64,000 nt of DNA from Pseudarthrobacter siccitolerans (GCF_001046895.1 NZ_CAQI01000042.1:124001-188000); one strand, 5' to 3'. Counted from the stretch's first letter, positions 36,474 through 46,687 are shown. The notes: generated from the sequence alone by a model not told the origin. Program-made: numbers and translations.

Positions 36474-36606
36474 GTGACCGAGGAACCGAAAAAGCGCCGC
36501 TTCTTGACCACCCAGCAGGTAGCGGAAGAGCTCAACGTGAGCTCCAATCAGATACGGGCACTGCTGAAGACGGGGCAGTTGCGTGCCATTCAGGTCGGAG
36601 GCCGGG
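36474..36606 (+). pseudogene. Truncated BldC/excisionase-type DNA-binding protein
   Basis: The GTG frame opens with a helix-turn-helix typical of BldC-like regulators (FLTTQQVAEELNVSSNQIRAL, residues 10-30, then LRAIQVGGR). In relatives GGRGQWRIE and about 20 more residues follow. Here the frame runs into the end of the convergent multicopper oxidase gene right after GGR and continues as unrelated peptide. TAGGAT just upstream looks like the -10 of a leaderless mRNA. The gene was cut by a rearrangement that brought in the oxidase. Confidence 0.65.
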
Positions 36607-38076
36607 TCACCGGACCTCAATGGCACCCATCATGCCGAGATCCTCGTGATCCAGAATGTGGCAGTGGTAAACGGAGCGGCCGCGGAAGTCTCTGAAAGCC
36701 ACCCTGACCTTCACAAACCCGAAGGCGGGCACGTTAACCACGTCCTGCCACCTGACGGTGTTCGTTCCTTGGCCATTTTCCTCGACGATTTGCATCGGCC
36801 AGACGTGCAGGTGGAAGGGGTGGTCCATGGGGCTGGTGTTGGTCAGCGTCCATTCCTCCACATTCCCGGCCGCTACCGTTGTGTCTGTTCTGGCCTTGTT
36901 GAACTCCCTGCCGTCGATGGTAAAACTCATCATGCCACCGACCATGCCCATGCCCATGCCGGCGGCCAGGACAATCTGACGGCGGGCCGCGACGGCACCG
37001 GACCGCAGGTCTCCCAACCCCAGCTGGGCCGGCACAGCCGCCGGGGCTGCGACCGGGTCGCCCGCTACGCGGAGGGTGGCCAATGCTGCGCCGTCAGGCT
37101 GGCCTGCAGGGGCGCTTGCTCCGGATCCCGGTCCCATCATTCCCGGCATGCCTCCCCGGTTCTGGTAAAGCGCGCGCAGCACGGAGTCCCCGGCCGTGGT
37201 GGTCACGAGGAGGTCTGCCCGGTTTCCGGGTATGAGGAGCAGCTCGTCAACCGTCTCGGGTATCGGGAAGCGGCCGGAGTCCATACCGAGGAGCTGCAAC
37301 TGCTGTCCGTCCAGTCGCAGCCGGAGGTAGCGGGACACACAGGTGTTGATGATGCGCCACCGTTCGCGTTGTCCTGGGCGGGCGCTGAATTGCGGGTTGC
37401 TTTGACCATTTACGAGAATCAGTTCACCCTCCCGGCCCATCACCCGTTCCATCACCGGGACTTCCAGGATGTTCCCGAGGCCGTCCAGGGTGGTGTCTGA
37501 GATGACCAGTACTCGTTCCGCACTTGACTCGATGGGTTCAAGGTCTTCGACGATGATTGCTCCGAAGAGCCCGGCGAAGATCTGATCCGCGACGATGCCG
37601 TGGTAGTGGGGGTGATACCAGTACACGCCCGGGGGATGGTCCTCGGGAAGATTGTATTCATAGTCGAAGGTGCTGCCGGGGTCGACCGAGACGAAAATGT
37701 TGTCCCCGTTGCCCACGGGGGAAACATGGAGGCCGTGCACGTGCAGGTTGGTGGCTTGGGTCAGCTTGTTGACGAGCCCGATCTTCAGTACGTCGCCGGC
37801 CCGTACGCGCAGTGTCGGACCCGGGATGCCGCCATTGTAGCCAAGGGCTGCGGCCTGCCGGCCGGCCAGCAGCATCTGTCCGGGTGCAGCCTCAAGCCGT
37901 ACCTGCAGGTGGCCGTTTGTGCTCCGTTCTTCCGAAGGCTGGGCCAGGTCGCTTCCCGTAACGGGCTCCTCCTCCCGCGACGTCAGGGTCCAGACCAGGC
38001 CAGCACCACCCGCCACTGTCCCCGCGAGACCGAGTCCGCCCAACAGCAGCGCCTGTCGGCGGCTGATGGGCTTCAC
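36607..38076 (-). CDS. Tat-exported multicopper oxidase
   Basis: This 489-residue oxidase has a twin-arginine signal (SRRQALLLGGLGLAGTVAGG) and all four copper motifs: HVHGLHVSP, YWYHPHYHG, HPFHLHVWP and YHCHILDHEDLGMM, the last holding the type 1 copper Cys, His and Met. A Met/Gly-rich loop (GGMPGMMGPGSG, and MGMGMVGGMM) resembles the Cu(I)-oxidase loops of CueO-like enzymes. It probably oxidises Cu(I), and perhaps phenols, outside the membrane. Its GTG start overlaps the stop of the SHOCT gene (TAGTG). Confidence 0.92.
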   Translation of the reverse strand: MKPISRRQALLLGGLGLAGTVAGGAGLVWTLTSREEEPVTGSDLAQPSEERSTNGHLQVRLEAAPGQMLLAGRQAAALGYNGGIPGPTLRVRAGDVLKIGLVNKLTQATNLHVHGLHVSPVGNGDNIFVSVDPGSTFDYEYNLPEDHPPGVYWYHPHYHGIVADQIFAGLFGAIIVEDLEPIESSAERVLVISDTTLDGLGNILEVPVMERVMGREGELILVNGQSNPQFSARPGQRERWRIINTCVSRYLRLRLDGQQLQLLGMDSGRFPIPETVDELLLIPGNRADLLVTTTAGDSVLRALYQNRGGMPGMMGPGSGASAPAGQPDGAALATLRVAGDPVAAPAAVPAQLGLGDLRSGAVAARRQIVLAAGMGMGMVGGMMSFTIDGREFNKARTDTTVAAGNVEEWTLTNTSPMDHPFHLHVWPMQIVEENGQGTNTVRWQDVVNVPAFGFVKVRVAFRDFRGRSVYHCHILDHEDLGMMGAIEVR

Positions 38077-38348
38077 TACGGGCCCTCACCGAGCACTTGG
38101 AGGGTTTCACGGTACTGGTCCGCGGTGAGCTCTCCTCTCGCGAAGCGCTCAGCCAGGATCTGACGAGCCCTGTCCCCAGTTGCCGACGCGGATCCGCCTG
38201 GCCCCGTAAGGTCCGGCCGCCGGTATCCACTGCGGACACCGCCGCCAAAGACCCTCACCGCCAGCAACACCAGCAGCGCAATCCCAAGGAACAGCAGAAG
38301 AGTCCAGAGCCACATCCACCCCATGCCCTGTCCGTAACCCCACATCAT
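38076..38348 (-). CDS. Small SHOCT-domain membrane protein
   Basis: This 90-residue protein begins MMWGYGQGMGWMW, has one membrane helix (LLLFLGIALLVLLAVRVF) and ends in a SHOCT motif ([20 protein letters not shown]). It resembles the protein at 26080-26340 and is co-transcribed with the multicopper oxidase. The Met/Trp-rich start suggests a copper contact. A DosR-like sequence lies 63 bases upstream. Confidence 0.8.
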   Translation of the reverse strand: MMWGYGQGMGWMWLWTLLLFLGIALLVLLAVRVFGGGVRSGYRRPDLTGPGGSASATGDRARQILAERFARGELTADQYRETLQVLGEGP

Positions 38349-38410
38349 GACCGGCGCCTTTCGCTTCGAAGAGTCACTCCAAGTCTTCACCGGGCGTCAC
38401 CGAGCACGTA

Positions 38411-38424
38411 GAGTCCAAGGTCCC
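38411..38424. promoter_or_regulatory. Weak DosR-box-like site upstream of the SHOCT-oxidase genes
   Basis: Read on the minus strand, GGGACCTTGGACTC matches 10 of 14 positions of GGGACTWWAGTCCC, 63 bases upstream of the start at 38348. Weak by itself. Confidence 0.25.
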
Positions 38425-38485
38425 GGTCCACCCGGCCCAGTTTCCACGCATCAGCACCAGCCGGCGGTTGGCCGGCTGATAGTTA

Positions 38486-38600
38486 AGGCCAGCGCAACCA
38501 AGGGGGAGGCGCATGCCGCTTCGCACCAGCGGCAGGCGTCGGCCCAGATCCTGCCGTGCTCGTGCATACCGGAGCGCTTTCACGCCCCCTGTTGCCGGGT
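38486..38600 (-). pseudogene. Relict of a copper-storage (Csp) gene, C-terminal part
   Basis: On the minus strand the DNA reads MHEHGRIWADACRWCEAACA, aligning with [20 protein letters not shown] of the intact Csp protein at 15069-15482. Two cysteines are replaced by Gly and Trp, the upstream frame is interrupted and the true C-terminus is lost. It is a decayed second csp gene next to the multicopper oxidase, so this copper cluster once had its own store. Confidence 0.6.
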
Positions 38601-38622
38601 GCACTTTCGGACCACATTATGG

Positions 38623-39678
38623 CTACCCGGAGATCACTACTTTCAGGGCGTTAGTCTCTGCTGCACGGCCGAACGTGTCATAGGCGTCCATGAACTCGTC
38701 GAACCCGAAATGGTGGGTCGCGAACTTTTCTGCCGGCAGCTTTTTCTGTGCGACGAGCTTAAGCAGCATGGGAGTTGTATTGGCGTTCACCAGGCCCATA
38801 CTGATGTTGACGTTCTGGATCCAAAGCTTCTCCAAATGCAGTTCGACTGATTTGCCGTGTACGCCGACGTTGGCTACCGTGCCTCCCGGCCGGACAATTT
38901 CGGTGCACATATCGAAAGTGGCGGGGATTCCAACGGCCTCAATGGCCACATCAACTCCTTGGCCGTCCGTGTGGGAGAGCACATGGTTTTTCCAGTCGGC
39001 TTCTCCGGATTCGACGATGTGGGTGGCACCGAAGCCGCGGGATTGCTCCAGACGGTTACGATCCAAATCAATGGCGATGATAGTGGCTGCCCCGTAGAGG
39101 CCAGCAGTGGCGATGGCCGCCAGTCCCACGGGACCTGCACCAACCACCGCTACGGTGTCTCCAGGTTTGACCCTGCCGTACTGAACCCCGATTTCGAAAC
39201 CGGTCGGGAGAATGTCCGAGAGCATGACAGCCTGTTCGTCACTGACGCCTTCGGGTAGCAGATGCAGGGAATTTTCGGCATAGGGGACGCGGACGTACTC
39301 AGCCTGGGTACCGTCTATCAGGTGACCGAAGATCCAGCCGATGCCTGATGCGCCTTCGTCACCCAAGCAGTGCGAATAGAGTCCGGTCTTGCAGTTGGCA
39401 CAGTGGCCGCAGGACTTGATGCAGGAGATGATGACGCGGTCCCCGGGCTTCAAGGTGGTGACGGAAGAGCCCACCTCGGTAACGGTCCCCACGCCTTCGT
39501 GGCCCAGGATCCTCCCTTCCTGTACGGCTGGGACGTCGCCTTTGAGGATGTGCAGGTCTGTCCCGCAAATGGTCGTGGTGTCGACCTTGACGATCGCATC
39601 ACTGGGAGTGCGGATCGATGGATTCGGCACTTCGGTCCAGGTCTTTTTCCCAGGACCGCCGTAGACAATGGCCTTCAC
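38623..39678 (-). CDS. Zinc-dependent alcohol dehydrogenase
   Basis: This 351-residue medium-chain dehydrogenase has catalytic-zinc ligands in ICGTDLH (Cys37) and GHEGVG (His), structural-zinc cysteines in CGHCANCKTGLYSHC, and the NAD motif GAGPVGLAAI near residue 175. It oxidises an alcohol or reduces an aldehyde with NAD(H); the substrate is not determined. GTG at 39678 follows GAGGAG at six bases. A good DosR-box-like site lies 72 bases upstream, which suggests use under low oxygen. Confidence 0.9.
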   Translation of the reverse strand: MKAIVYGGPGKKTWTEVPNPSIRTPSDAIVKVDTTTICGTDLHILKGDVPAVQEGRILGHEGVGTVTEVGSSVTTLKPGDRVIISCIKSCGHCANCKTGLYSHCLGDEGASGIGWIFGHLIDGTQAEYVRVPYAENSLHLLPEGVSDEQAVMLSDILPTGFEIGVQYGRVKPGDTVAVVGAGPVGLAAIATAGLYGAATIIAIDLDRNRLEQSRGFGATHIVESGEADWKNHVLSHTDGQGVDVAIEAVGIPATFDMCTEIVRPGGTVANVGVHGKSVELHLEKLWIQNVNISMGLVNANTTPMLLKLVAQKKLPAEKFATHHFGFDEFMDAYDTFGRAAETNALKVVISG

Positions 39679-39749
39679 TGTTGCTCCTCGCTTGATGGTG
39701 CTCGACGTGCATCTCCTCAAGAATGGCGGAGGGGGCGACTACGCCGACA

Positions 39750-39763
39750 GGGCCATAAGTCCC
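39750..39763. promoter_or_regulatory. DosR-box-like site upstream of the alcohol dehydrogenase
   Basis: GGGCCATAAGTCCC matches 12 of 14 positions of GGGACTWWAGTCCC with a perfect AAGTCCC half. It lies 72 bases upstream of the adh start, a usual distance for an activator site. It is one of the two best matches in the window. Confidence 0.45.
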
Positions 39764-40118
39764 CGGATTTGGAAGGGCGCACGGCGGAACGTCCCTGGCC
39801 GCAGAAAATAGCCATGAACCTGGCCTAACCGGCCCACGCCAGCAACGAAATAAAAGCAGCCTGCAACGAGGGTATTAGGAAGGGTCAGCACGCTCCCCGG
39901 GACGATCTCCCAGAGGCTGCAGCTTCTCATCCCCGAGACGCCGTTGATCCGCCCGGCGTTCGTTCCAGCACCTCAGCGCAGGTCAAACGCTCCGGCGCCG
40001 TGGATTACCCCTGGTGTTGGAGAACAAGGGTAGTTGGGCATTCTTCCCAATTTCAAACATCACGTAGCCAACAGGTTCTGCCCGCAACGGTCCGGCAGAA
40101 TTTTCAGCCGTCTTGTAC
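39764..40118. other. Intergenic spacer
   Basis: About 355 bases hold no credible gene. Neither strand shows a start with a ribosome site and a protein-like frame. It separates the adh promoter from the 3' end of a split-barrel pseudogene. Confidence 0.5.
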
Positions 40119-40577
40119 CTAATCGGCCGGCTCCAACGGGGCCCACCATTGCATGGGCGGGCCGATGACAAATCTACGACCGGTGATCTCCTCGGGTGTT
40201 ACCCGGATGAGACTGTTCTTGGCTCCTGCCTGCCAGGGGAATAGCCCTGCATCTGCGGCGTCCTGGAAGTCTTCGGCGTCGTCCACAACGGCAGCGCGGC
40301 CCTTTATGACGACGCTCCACGCGATGGTGCCGTATTGGTTCAATCCGTCGGCTTCCAATGAGACGACTCTACGACCAGCCACTGCAACCAACTTTGTTCC
40401 TTCACCGGTGCGAATCAGCAAGGTACCGTTGCTTGGAACGTAGTTGACGGGGAAGATTTCCACCGTTTCACCCCGGGTAAATGCAATCCTGCAGAGGGAC
40501 GTTGATCTGAGATATCTTCAGCATTCATGTACGCCAAGGGTTTCGGCTTCCGGTTCCGTTGCTGCAGTGTCCATCAT
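40119..40577 (-). pseudogene. Split-barrel FMN protein gene with TGA at the conserved Trp
   Basis: Read from ATG 40577, the frame gives an N-terminus MMDTAATEPEAETLGVHEC, then TGA at 40518-40520, then RYLRSTSLCRIAFTRGETVE and IFPVNYVP to the end (WAPLEPAD, stop 40119). In the relatives at 8644 and 11284 the stop position is Trp (EDCWKYL, DQCWELL), so TGG changed to TGA in an otherwise intact gene of about 150 codons. A short product could still arise by restart at GTG 40463, lacking the first strand. It lies upstream of devS. Confidence 0.75.
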
Positions 40578-40646
40578 GGCCGTAGCCTAAGCTGGGGAGA
40601 CCCGGCTCGGTAGGGGAGAAGGTCCCGCAGAATCAGTGCTACTTAG

Positions 40647-42464
<1,818 letters not shown>

Positions 42465-42481
42465 CCCAATCAGTCGGGACT

Positions 42482-43159
42482 CTATTCCACGTCCTGCGCG
42501 TTTCTGGTGACGTAGACGGCGGCCTGTGTCCGTCGTTCGAATCCCAGTTTCGCCAAAATGGACGATACGTAGTTCTTGACCGTCTTCTCGGCAAGGAAGA
42601 GTTCATCGCCGATCTGGCGATTGGTCAGTCCTTGGCCGATCAGCGTCAGGACTTTTTTCTCCTGTGCGCTGAGGACTTCCAGGCGGGGGTCGGTTCGAGC
42701 CGTAGTAAGACCCTCGATAATCCGTTGTTCAACTCCGGGTTCGAAAAGTGACTCACCTGCCGCCGCTCTGCGGATGCCGGCGAGAAGATCATCGCTGCGA
42801 ATCTGTTTCAAGATATAGCCGGACGCGCCCGCCAGGACCGCGCCGCGGATGGCCTGCTCGTCGTCGTAGCTGGTCAGGATCAGGCAACGAAGCCTGGGAT
42901 CGAGGGAACGCACATCCCGGCAAACCTCAATCCCGGTGCCGTCGGGGAGACGACCGTCCAAAATAGCGATATCGGGACGCAGCACGGGGATACGTCGCGT
43001 CGCCTCAGCCGCCGAGCCGCTTTCACCGACCACGACAAATCCTTCACCCTCAAGCAGGTCCCTCAGTCCCTGCCGGACAAGTTCGTGGTCATCGAGAATG
43101 AACACCCGGATTGGTACTTGGGGACCTGCAACGTCCGATTCCGGTTCATGCCTTTGCAC
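42482..43159 (-). CDS. devR: DevR/DosR-like LuxR-type response regulator
   Basis: This 225-residue regulator has a receiver domain (DDHELVRQGL, phosphoacceptor Asp in IAILDGRLPDG, Lys in YILKQI) and a C-terminal LuxR/NarL helix-turn-helix (LSAQEKKVLTLIGQGLTNRQ followed by IGDELFLAEKTVKNYVSSIL). The KTVKNYVSSIL recognition helix matches DosR. It starts with GTG and lies tail-to-tail with the sensor kinase. A DosR-like site 106 bases upstream suggests autoregulation. Confidence 0.92.
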   Translation of the reverse strand: MQRHEPESDVAGPQVPIRVFILDDHELVRQGLRDLLEGEGFVVVGESGSAAEATRRIPVLRPDIAILDGRLPDGTGIEVCRDVRSLDPRLRCLILTSYDDEQAIRGAVLAGASGYILKQIRSDDLLAGIRRAAAGESLFEPGVEQRIIEGLTTARTDPRLEVLSAQEKKVLTLIGQGLTNRQIGDELFLAEKTVKNYVSSILAKLGFERRTQAAVYVTRNAQDVE

Positions 43160-43264
43160 TTAACGCTCCCAGCTTCCTCAGCCCCCAGCCTGCACCCGTA
43201 CGGCGGGCGGGGCCCTTGAGGAGGGCCTAGTGCCCATTCTTCCTTCGCAGAGTATCCACTGCTA

Positions 43265-43278
43265 GGGACCAAAGACCG
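43265..43278. promoter_or_regulatory. DosR-box-like site upstream of devR
   Basis: GGGACCAAAGACCG, flanked by TA and CAA, matches 11 of 14 core positions of GGGACTWWAGTCCC plus outer bases. It lies 106 bases upstream of devR, where autoregulation is expected. Confidence 0.4.
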
Positions 43279-43281
43279 CAA

Positions 43282-43644
43282 TTAACGGTATTGCCTGCCC
43301 GGCTGTCCATGGCCTCCGTTGGCCCTATTGCTCAAGCGGCGGAGGAACCACGTGTGGACGCGCTGGCCAGCGACAGCGCTGAGCACGGCTGGAAACCATT
43401 GCTCGGTCGAGCCCTGGCGGACATGCAGGTCATCCAGAGCTTCAGTCCACGAGCGGCGGATGTCGTCAAGGTCGTCATGATCGGCACCGGCGAGGAGCCG
43501 GAGGCTTTCGGAGTCAATGCCTTCTGCCAGCCACTGCGCAGCGATGCCTGGCAGCTCCTCCACGAAGATCAAGCCTGCGTCGAACAGCACCGCCGCCTGC
43601 TCCGGCGTAGGGGTAAACATGATGGCGCCATCATTCCCGGCCAT
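43282..43644 (-). CDS. Uncharacterised 120-residue protein
   Basis: This acidic protein has a mostly helical pattern (QAAVLFDAGLIFVEELPGIAA; DDLDDIRRSWTEALDDLHV) and no recognised domain. GGAGACACGCC precedes the ATG at 43644. It overlaps the membrane-protein gene upstream by 14 bases and may be the last gene of a small minus-strand operon ending before devR. Confidence 0.55.
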   Translation of the reverse strand: MAGNDGAIMFTPTPEQAAVLFDAGLIFVEELPGIAAQWLAEGIDSESLRLLAGADHDDLDDIRRSWTEALDDLHVRQGSTEQWFPAVLSAVAGQRVHTWFLRRLSNRANGGHGQPGRQYR

Positions 43645-43933
43645 GGCGTGTCTCCTGCCGCAACCTTCGTCGGTGCACCAGAATACGGACGATCCGGTAC
43701 AGGCAGAACAGAATCAGAGCCGCATAGACCACCCCAAATAGCACTGATCCCGCAACACCCAGTACCGGCCCGCTTTCGCAGTAGCTGGTTCCTTTACCCG
43801 GGGCGTAATCGACGCAATGTCCTGCCTGCGAGAAAATTGGCGGGACCAGGAAGACCAGCACCAGAAGTATGCCCACGGTCCAAGGCCAAACCTGCCCCCA
43901 GGAGCCAGCTGACTTCCTGCCGGGCACAGTCAT
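43631..43933 (-). CDS. Two-helix membrane protein with paired extracytoplasmic cysteines
   Basis: This 100-residue protein has two membrane helices (VWPWTVGILLVLVFLVPPIF and VLGVAGSVLFGVVYAALILF). The loop between them (HCVDYAPGKGTSYCESG) has two cysteines that could form a disulfide. A basic C-terminus follows. The ATG at 43933 is chosen; the frame is open upstream but overlaps the small gene at 43971-44141. Function unknown. Confidence 0.5.
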   Translation of the reverse strand: MTVPGRKSAGSWGQVWPWTVGILLVLVFLVPPIFSQAGHCVDYAPGKGTSYCESGPVLGVAGSVLFGVVYAALILFCLYRIVRILVHRRRLRQETRHGRE

Positions 43934-43970
43934 CGCCGCCTGAGCCTTGAAGGGGCAGCCCACACATCCC

Positions 43971-44141
43971 TCATGGCAGATCTGATTCCTGCGGTGTGAA
44001 TCCTGCTTCTTCGTTTTGGCGCCGCCGCTCATGTGCCTGGATGATGCCGTCACGGACTGCGGCGCGGATAACGCCGTAGAGCACGTAGAAGAAGATAGCC
44101 GCGAAGACGAGATTCAGGACGATGGCGTTCAGGTCGGTCAT
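43971..44141 (-). CDS. 56-residue single-pass membrane peptide
   Basis: The frame starts MTDLNAIVLNLVFAAIFFYV, has one membrane helix through about residue 24, and ends in a charged tail (RRRQNEEAGFTPQESDLP). Its ATG overlaps the TGA of the frame-corrected upstream gene (ATGA), a sign of translational coupling and of a real gene. No family name is known to me. Confidence 0.6.
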   Translation of the reverse strand: MTDLNAIVLNLVFAAIFFYVLYGVIRAAVRDGIIQAHERRRQNEEAGFTPQESDLP

Positions 44142-44937
44142 GGTTGTGGACTTTCCTGCCAGTACTGCTGTGCCTGCGCCGCGGCGTCGCGCAGTTGCCG
44201 CCGTTAAGGACGATGGTGCTTTCGGCCATGCCCATGTCTATCCACTGGGCGACCAGCCGCAGGTCCCCGGCCGGCGGCAGTGGCCAAAGCCAGAGCGACC
44301 CGGTGCCGGCCACTTCGTCGTCGTTACTGTTGCCGTCCTTGACCCAGAATTCGAACACCGGGCCCTCCGGTTCCTGGCCCATGTCCATGGATGGTCCGTA
44401 CATGGTCTGAGAAGAGGTGGTCGCCTTCGTGCCGTCCAGGAACTGCACGCCGAGAAGGAGGACGGAGTCGACTGAAACGACCCCGTCCTCCATGTGAGGG
44501 CCGCCGCGTTGAAAAATCGCGTTCAAATCCGCCCACTGCCTGTCATCCTGGTCAGTGCGGCGGTACATCCACGACACCTCGAAAGTGCATCCGGTTGAGA
44601 AGACCTTGGCAGCCTGGCTGTGACAGGTTTGGATGGCCCCGGTAGGACGGCTATTTCTGGCCCCACTTCGTGACTCGCCGGCAACTCGTAACGGGCTGCC
44701 GAGCCGGGCAAGCTCTGCAAGCCCTTCCGGCAGGTCCTTGCGCAACTGCTCATTCACTTTCTGCATGCCACGCTTGCTGGTCCACCCATCGGTATGCTGA
44801 AAGGCGTCGATGACGTCCTGGTGCGCCAGGTAAGTGACGTCCAAAGCAACCTGATCATCGTGGTCGGCCCGCAGGCGTTCCAGCCAGGCGGAGCCCGGCC
44901 GGGGGCATCCTGACGGTCTCAGACAGAGAGTCGTCAC
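44138..44937 (-). pseudogene. Uncharacterised gene with a probable one-base deletion near its end
   Basis: The frame from GTG 44937 encodes a protein of about 265 residues with no recognised domain (parts: LDVTYLAHQDVIDAFQH; CTFEVSWMYRRTDQDDRQW). After VLNGG, at about 44191-44202, the frame switches to an unlikely Arg/His-rich tail. The minus-strand frame one base off reads QLRDAAAQAQQYWQESPQP and stops at TGA 44138-44140, which overlaps the next ATG exactly as in an operon. So one base of a GGCC run is missing, by mutation or sequence error. The start is uncertain. Confidence 0.55.
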
Positions 44938-44974
44938 AGCCGAGTGACAGTCCCAAAACCAAGGAGAAGCATCC

Positions 44975-45292
44975 ATGAACAAGAACGAGCTGGCCCAGTT
45001 GGGCCTCGACACGGATGGCCTTACGCCTGACGCCGACTACGTCCCGAACCCCTTCACCGCCGACGACGGTGTGCACGTCGACCTCGTGTACCGCGCGTAC
45101 CTGCAGCTCGAGCAGATTAACGCGCTGGGCGGTATCAGCGTGCTCGGCGGCTCGCGCGAGCGGTTGGAGGACATTTATGGCGGACTTGAGGATGGCATGG
45201 ATCTGATGACGGCGGTGGCGCGCTTTGGCGACGATGAGCAGCAGCAGCGCGCCCAGCAGCTCATCGCGGCAGGGAAGATCAGCGGCTCCTGA
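44975..45292 (+). CDS. Uncharacterised 105-residue acidic protein
   Basis: This small soluble protein (MNKNELAQLGLDTDGLTPDA at the start; DLVYRAYLQLEQINALGGIS in the middle) has a helical, acidic pattern and no known motif. AAGGAGAAGC precedes the ATG. It diverges from the frameshifted gene and ends at a strong terminator, so it is a single-gene transcript. Confidence 0.65.
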   Translation: MNKNELAQLGLDTDGLTPDADYVPNPFTADDGVHVDLVYRAYLQLEQINALGGISVLGGSRERLEDIYGGLEDGMDLMTAVARFGDDEQQQRAQQLIAAGKISGS

Positions 45293-45303
45293 CAGGCCTC
45301 GAC

Positions 45304-45342
45304 AGAACCCCGACAGCCCAGGCTGTCGGGGTTCTTTCTTTT
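45304..45342 (+). terminator. Intrinsic terminator
   Basis: AGAACCCCGACAG (45304-45316) pairs perfectly with CTGTCGGGGTTCT (45323-45335) around a six-base loop, and TTCTTTT follows. It ends the gene at 44975-45292. Confidence 0.92.
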
Positions 45343-45387
45343 CATCATGCAGACCGAGCTGGCGAGAACGCCTGCGATGGGTGTGTG

Positions 45388-46335
45388 TCAGCGGTACCAG
45401 CGGCGGCGGGTGGGTACTTCTATCCGCGGGATTTCGTGAGGTTTTAGTGGTCGTTGGGGAACCGGGCGGATGGTGTAAGGGGTGATGCGGTCCGTCTCGT
45501 GTTCCCTCTCGATCGTTTCTGCTGCGCTCTTGTCAGTTCTGCGGATGTGGTCCACTGCCCAGGTCAGGAGGACGTCGAGGCGATTGACTTCCGCTTCTGC
45601 AGCCAGGAGCCGTTCATGAGCCGTCACCGAGGCGTAGCCGCACCATTGGCGGAGGATCTCATGAATGGGCTTTTGGTGGCACAGGTAATAGTCATATTCG
45701 AACTCTGCAGATGTAGCTACCGTTTCCCGGGTTTCCCAGTCTTCAATAGTTCCTCCCCGCTTGGATTTTTCCCGTGCCGCTGCTTCCTCGGCCATGACGA
45801 GGTCCAGCACCGGGGCCGGGTTCCTGCGGCAGACCAGCTCCGCTACGGCCAGCGCCGCACGCGGCGACAGGAACACCTCGCCGTCATGAACCAGCCAGGA
45901 AAATCGGGATTGGAAGGCAGCCACGGTCTGTCCGGTGAGCGTTTCGAAGGCAACGTGATCGTGGACGGTCAATGCGTCGTCGGTTGAGGCGACAGACAGC
46001 TCAGCGACCTCCGAAGGTATAACCAGCTCAAGGGCCGCCCACAGGGCCGACGCCTCATGGCCGTCGATGGACTCGGCCTTGAGCCGCCTCCAGCCATCCA
46101 TCGAGGCGTCGTACGGGACTACGTCTTTCCACGGCACCTTGAGCCTCGAGCGAGGAACGTTCTCTTCCCTGCCCGGTGGATGGCCTTGCATGTGGCGGAT
46201 GTCGACGCGGAATCTTCGACCCTCCTGGTGCAGCGCCACGATGTGCACCCGCTCGGACGGCGCATCGTCACGCAGCCTGTAGGCCCACTCTTCCCCTGGG
46301 CAGGGACCGCCGGAAACGTCAGCATTTGGTTCCAT
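45388..46335 (-). CDS. Uncharacterised 315-residue protein
   Basis: No family is recognised. The N-terminal 80 residues are beta-rich and basic (WAYRLRDD, VHIVALHQEGRRFRVDIRHM), which could be a nucleic-acid or small-ligand fold. The rest is largely helical with charged residues, and the tail is Pro/Arg-rich. It stands alone on the minus strand between a terminator and a relict-rich spacer. The build recalls accessory or phage-derived genes, but nothing proves this. Confidence 0.55.
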   Translation of the reverse strand: MEPNADVSGGPCPGEEWAYRLRDDAPSERVHIVALHQEGRRFRVDIRHMQGHPPGREENVPRSRLKVPWKDVVPYDASMDGWRRLKAESIDGHEASALWAALELVIPSEVAELSVASTDDALTVHDHVAFETLTGQTVAAFQSRFSWLVHDGEVFLSPRAALAVAELVCRRNPAPVLDLVMAEEAAAREKSKRGGTIEDWETRETVATSAEFEYDYYLCHQKPIHEILRQWCGYASVTAHERLLAAEAEVNRLDVLLTWAVDHIRRTDKSAAETIEREHETDRITPYTIRPVPQRPLKPHEIPRIEVPTRRRWYR

Positions 46336-46491
46336 AGCCGCTCATTATCCGTCCACACCAGGCTGCTGTCTCTTGGCGGATCCAAGAGCCTGAACAGTCA
46401 GAAGTCCGACCCTGGTATTCATGTGGTGTTCGCACCGTTCTGCCTGATAATGCAAGGATCGCAGCACCATCGATCACGCGGTTATTCGAAT

Positions 46492-46687
46492 TCCTCCGGG
46501 GGTATGTCCTTAACCATGCATGCGAGAAGGCATTCTAGCGGTGACCGGTTACCTTCAAATATGTTCGCGGAAGCACCGCCTGCCCGAACCCGCCGAGCTG
46601 CTGCCGGGCTCGACGGCGAGCGGTGCGCGCGGATCTCGACGCGGCGATGAAGTCAGCAGGCTAAGCCATCCCGCAGCGGTCTCCGGC
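46492..46687 (+). pseudogene. Decayed comEC fragment, copy 2, in a gene-poor spacer
   Basis: This segment shares its opening (TATGTCCTTAACCATG, then AAGGCAT) and its end (CTAAGCCATC, GCGGTCTCCGG) with the copy at 8180-8292. It keeps LPEPAELLPG and, one frame over, DLDAAMKSAG, both typical of ComEC ahead of LSHLTAVSG. At least one frameshift separates the blocks. Around it, 46336-46491 and 46688-46817 show no gene. It is a less deleted copy of the same comEC-derived relict. Confidence 0.55.

Noticed and set aside
38374..38604. A 76-codon minus-strand frame over the Csp relict
   Set aside because: It is in a different frame from the Csp-like peptide and has no protein-like features.
40518..40520. 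TGA in the split-barrel gene as selenocysteine
   Set aside because: Relatives in the window have Trp at this position, and no selenocysteine insertion element or sel genes are seen; a TGG-to-TGA change is simpler.
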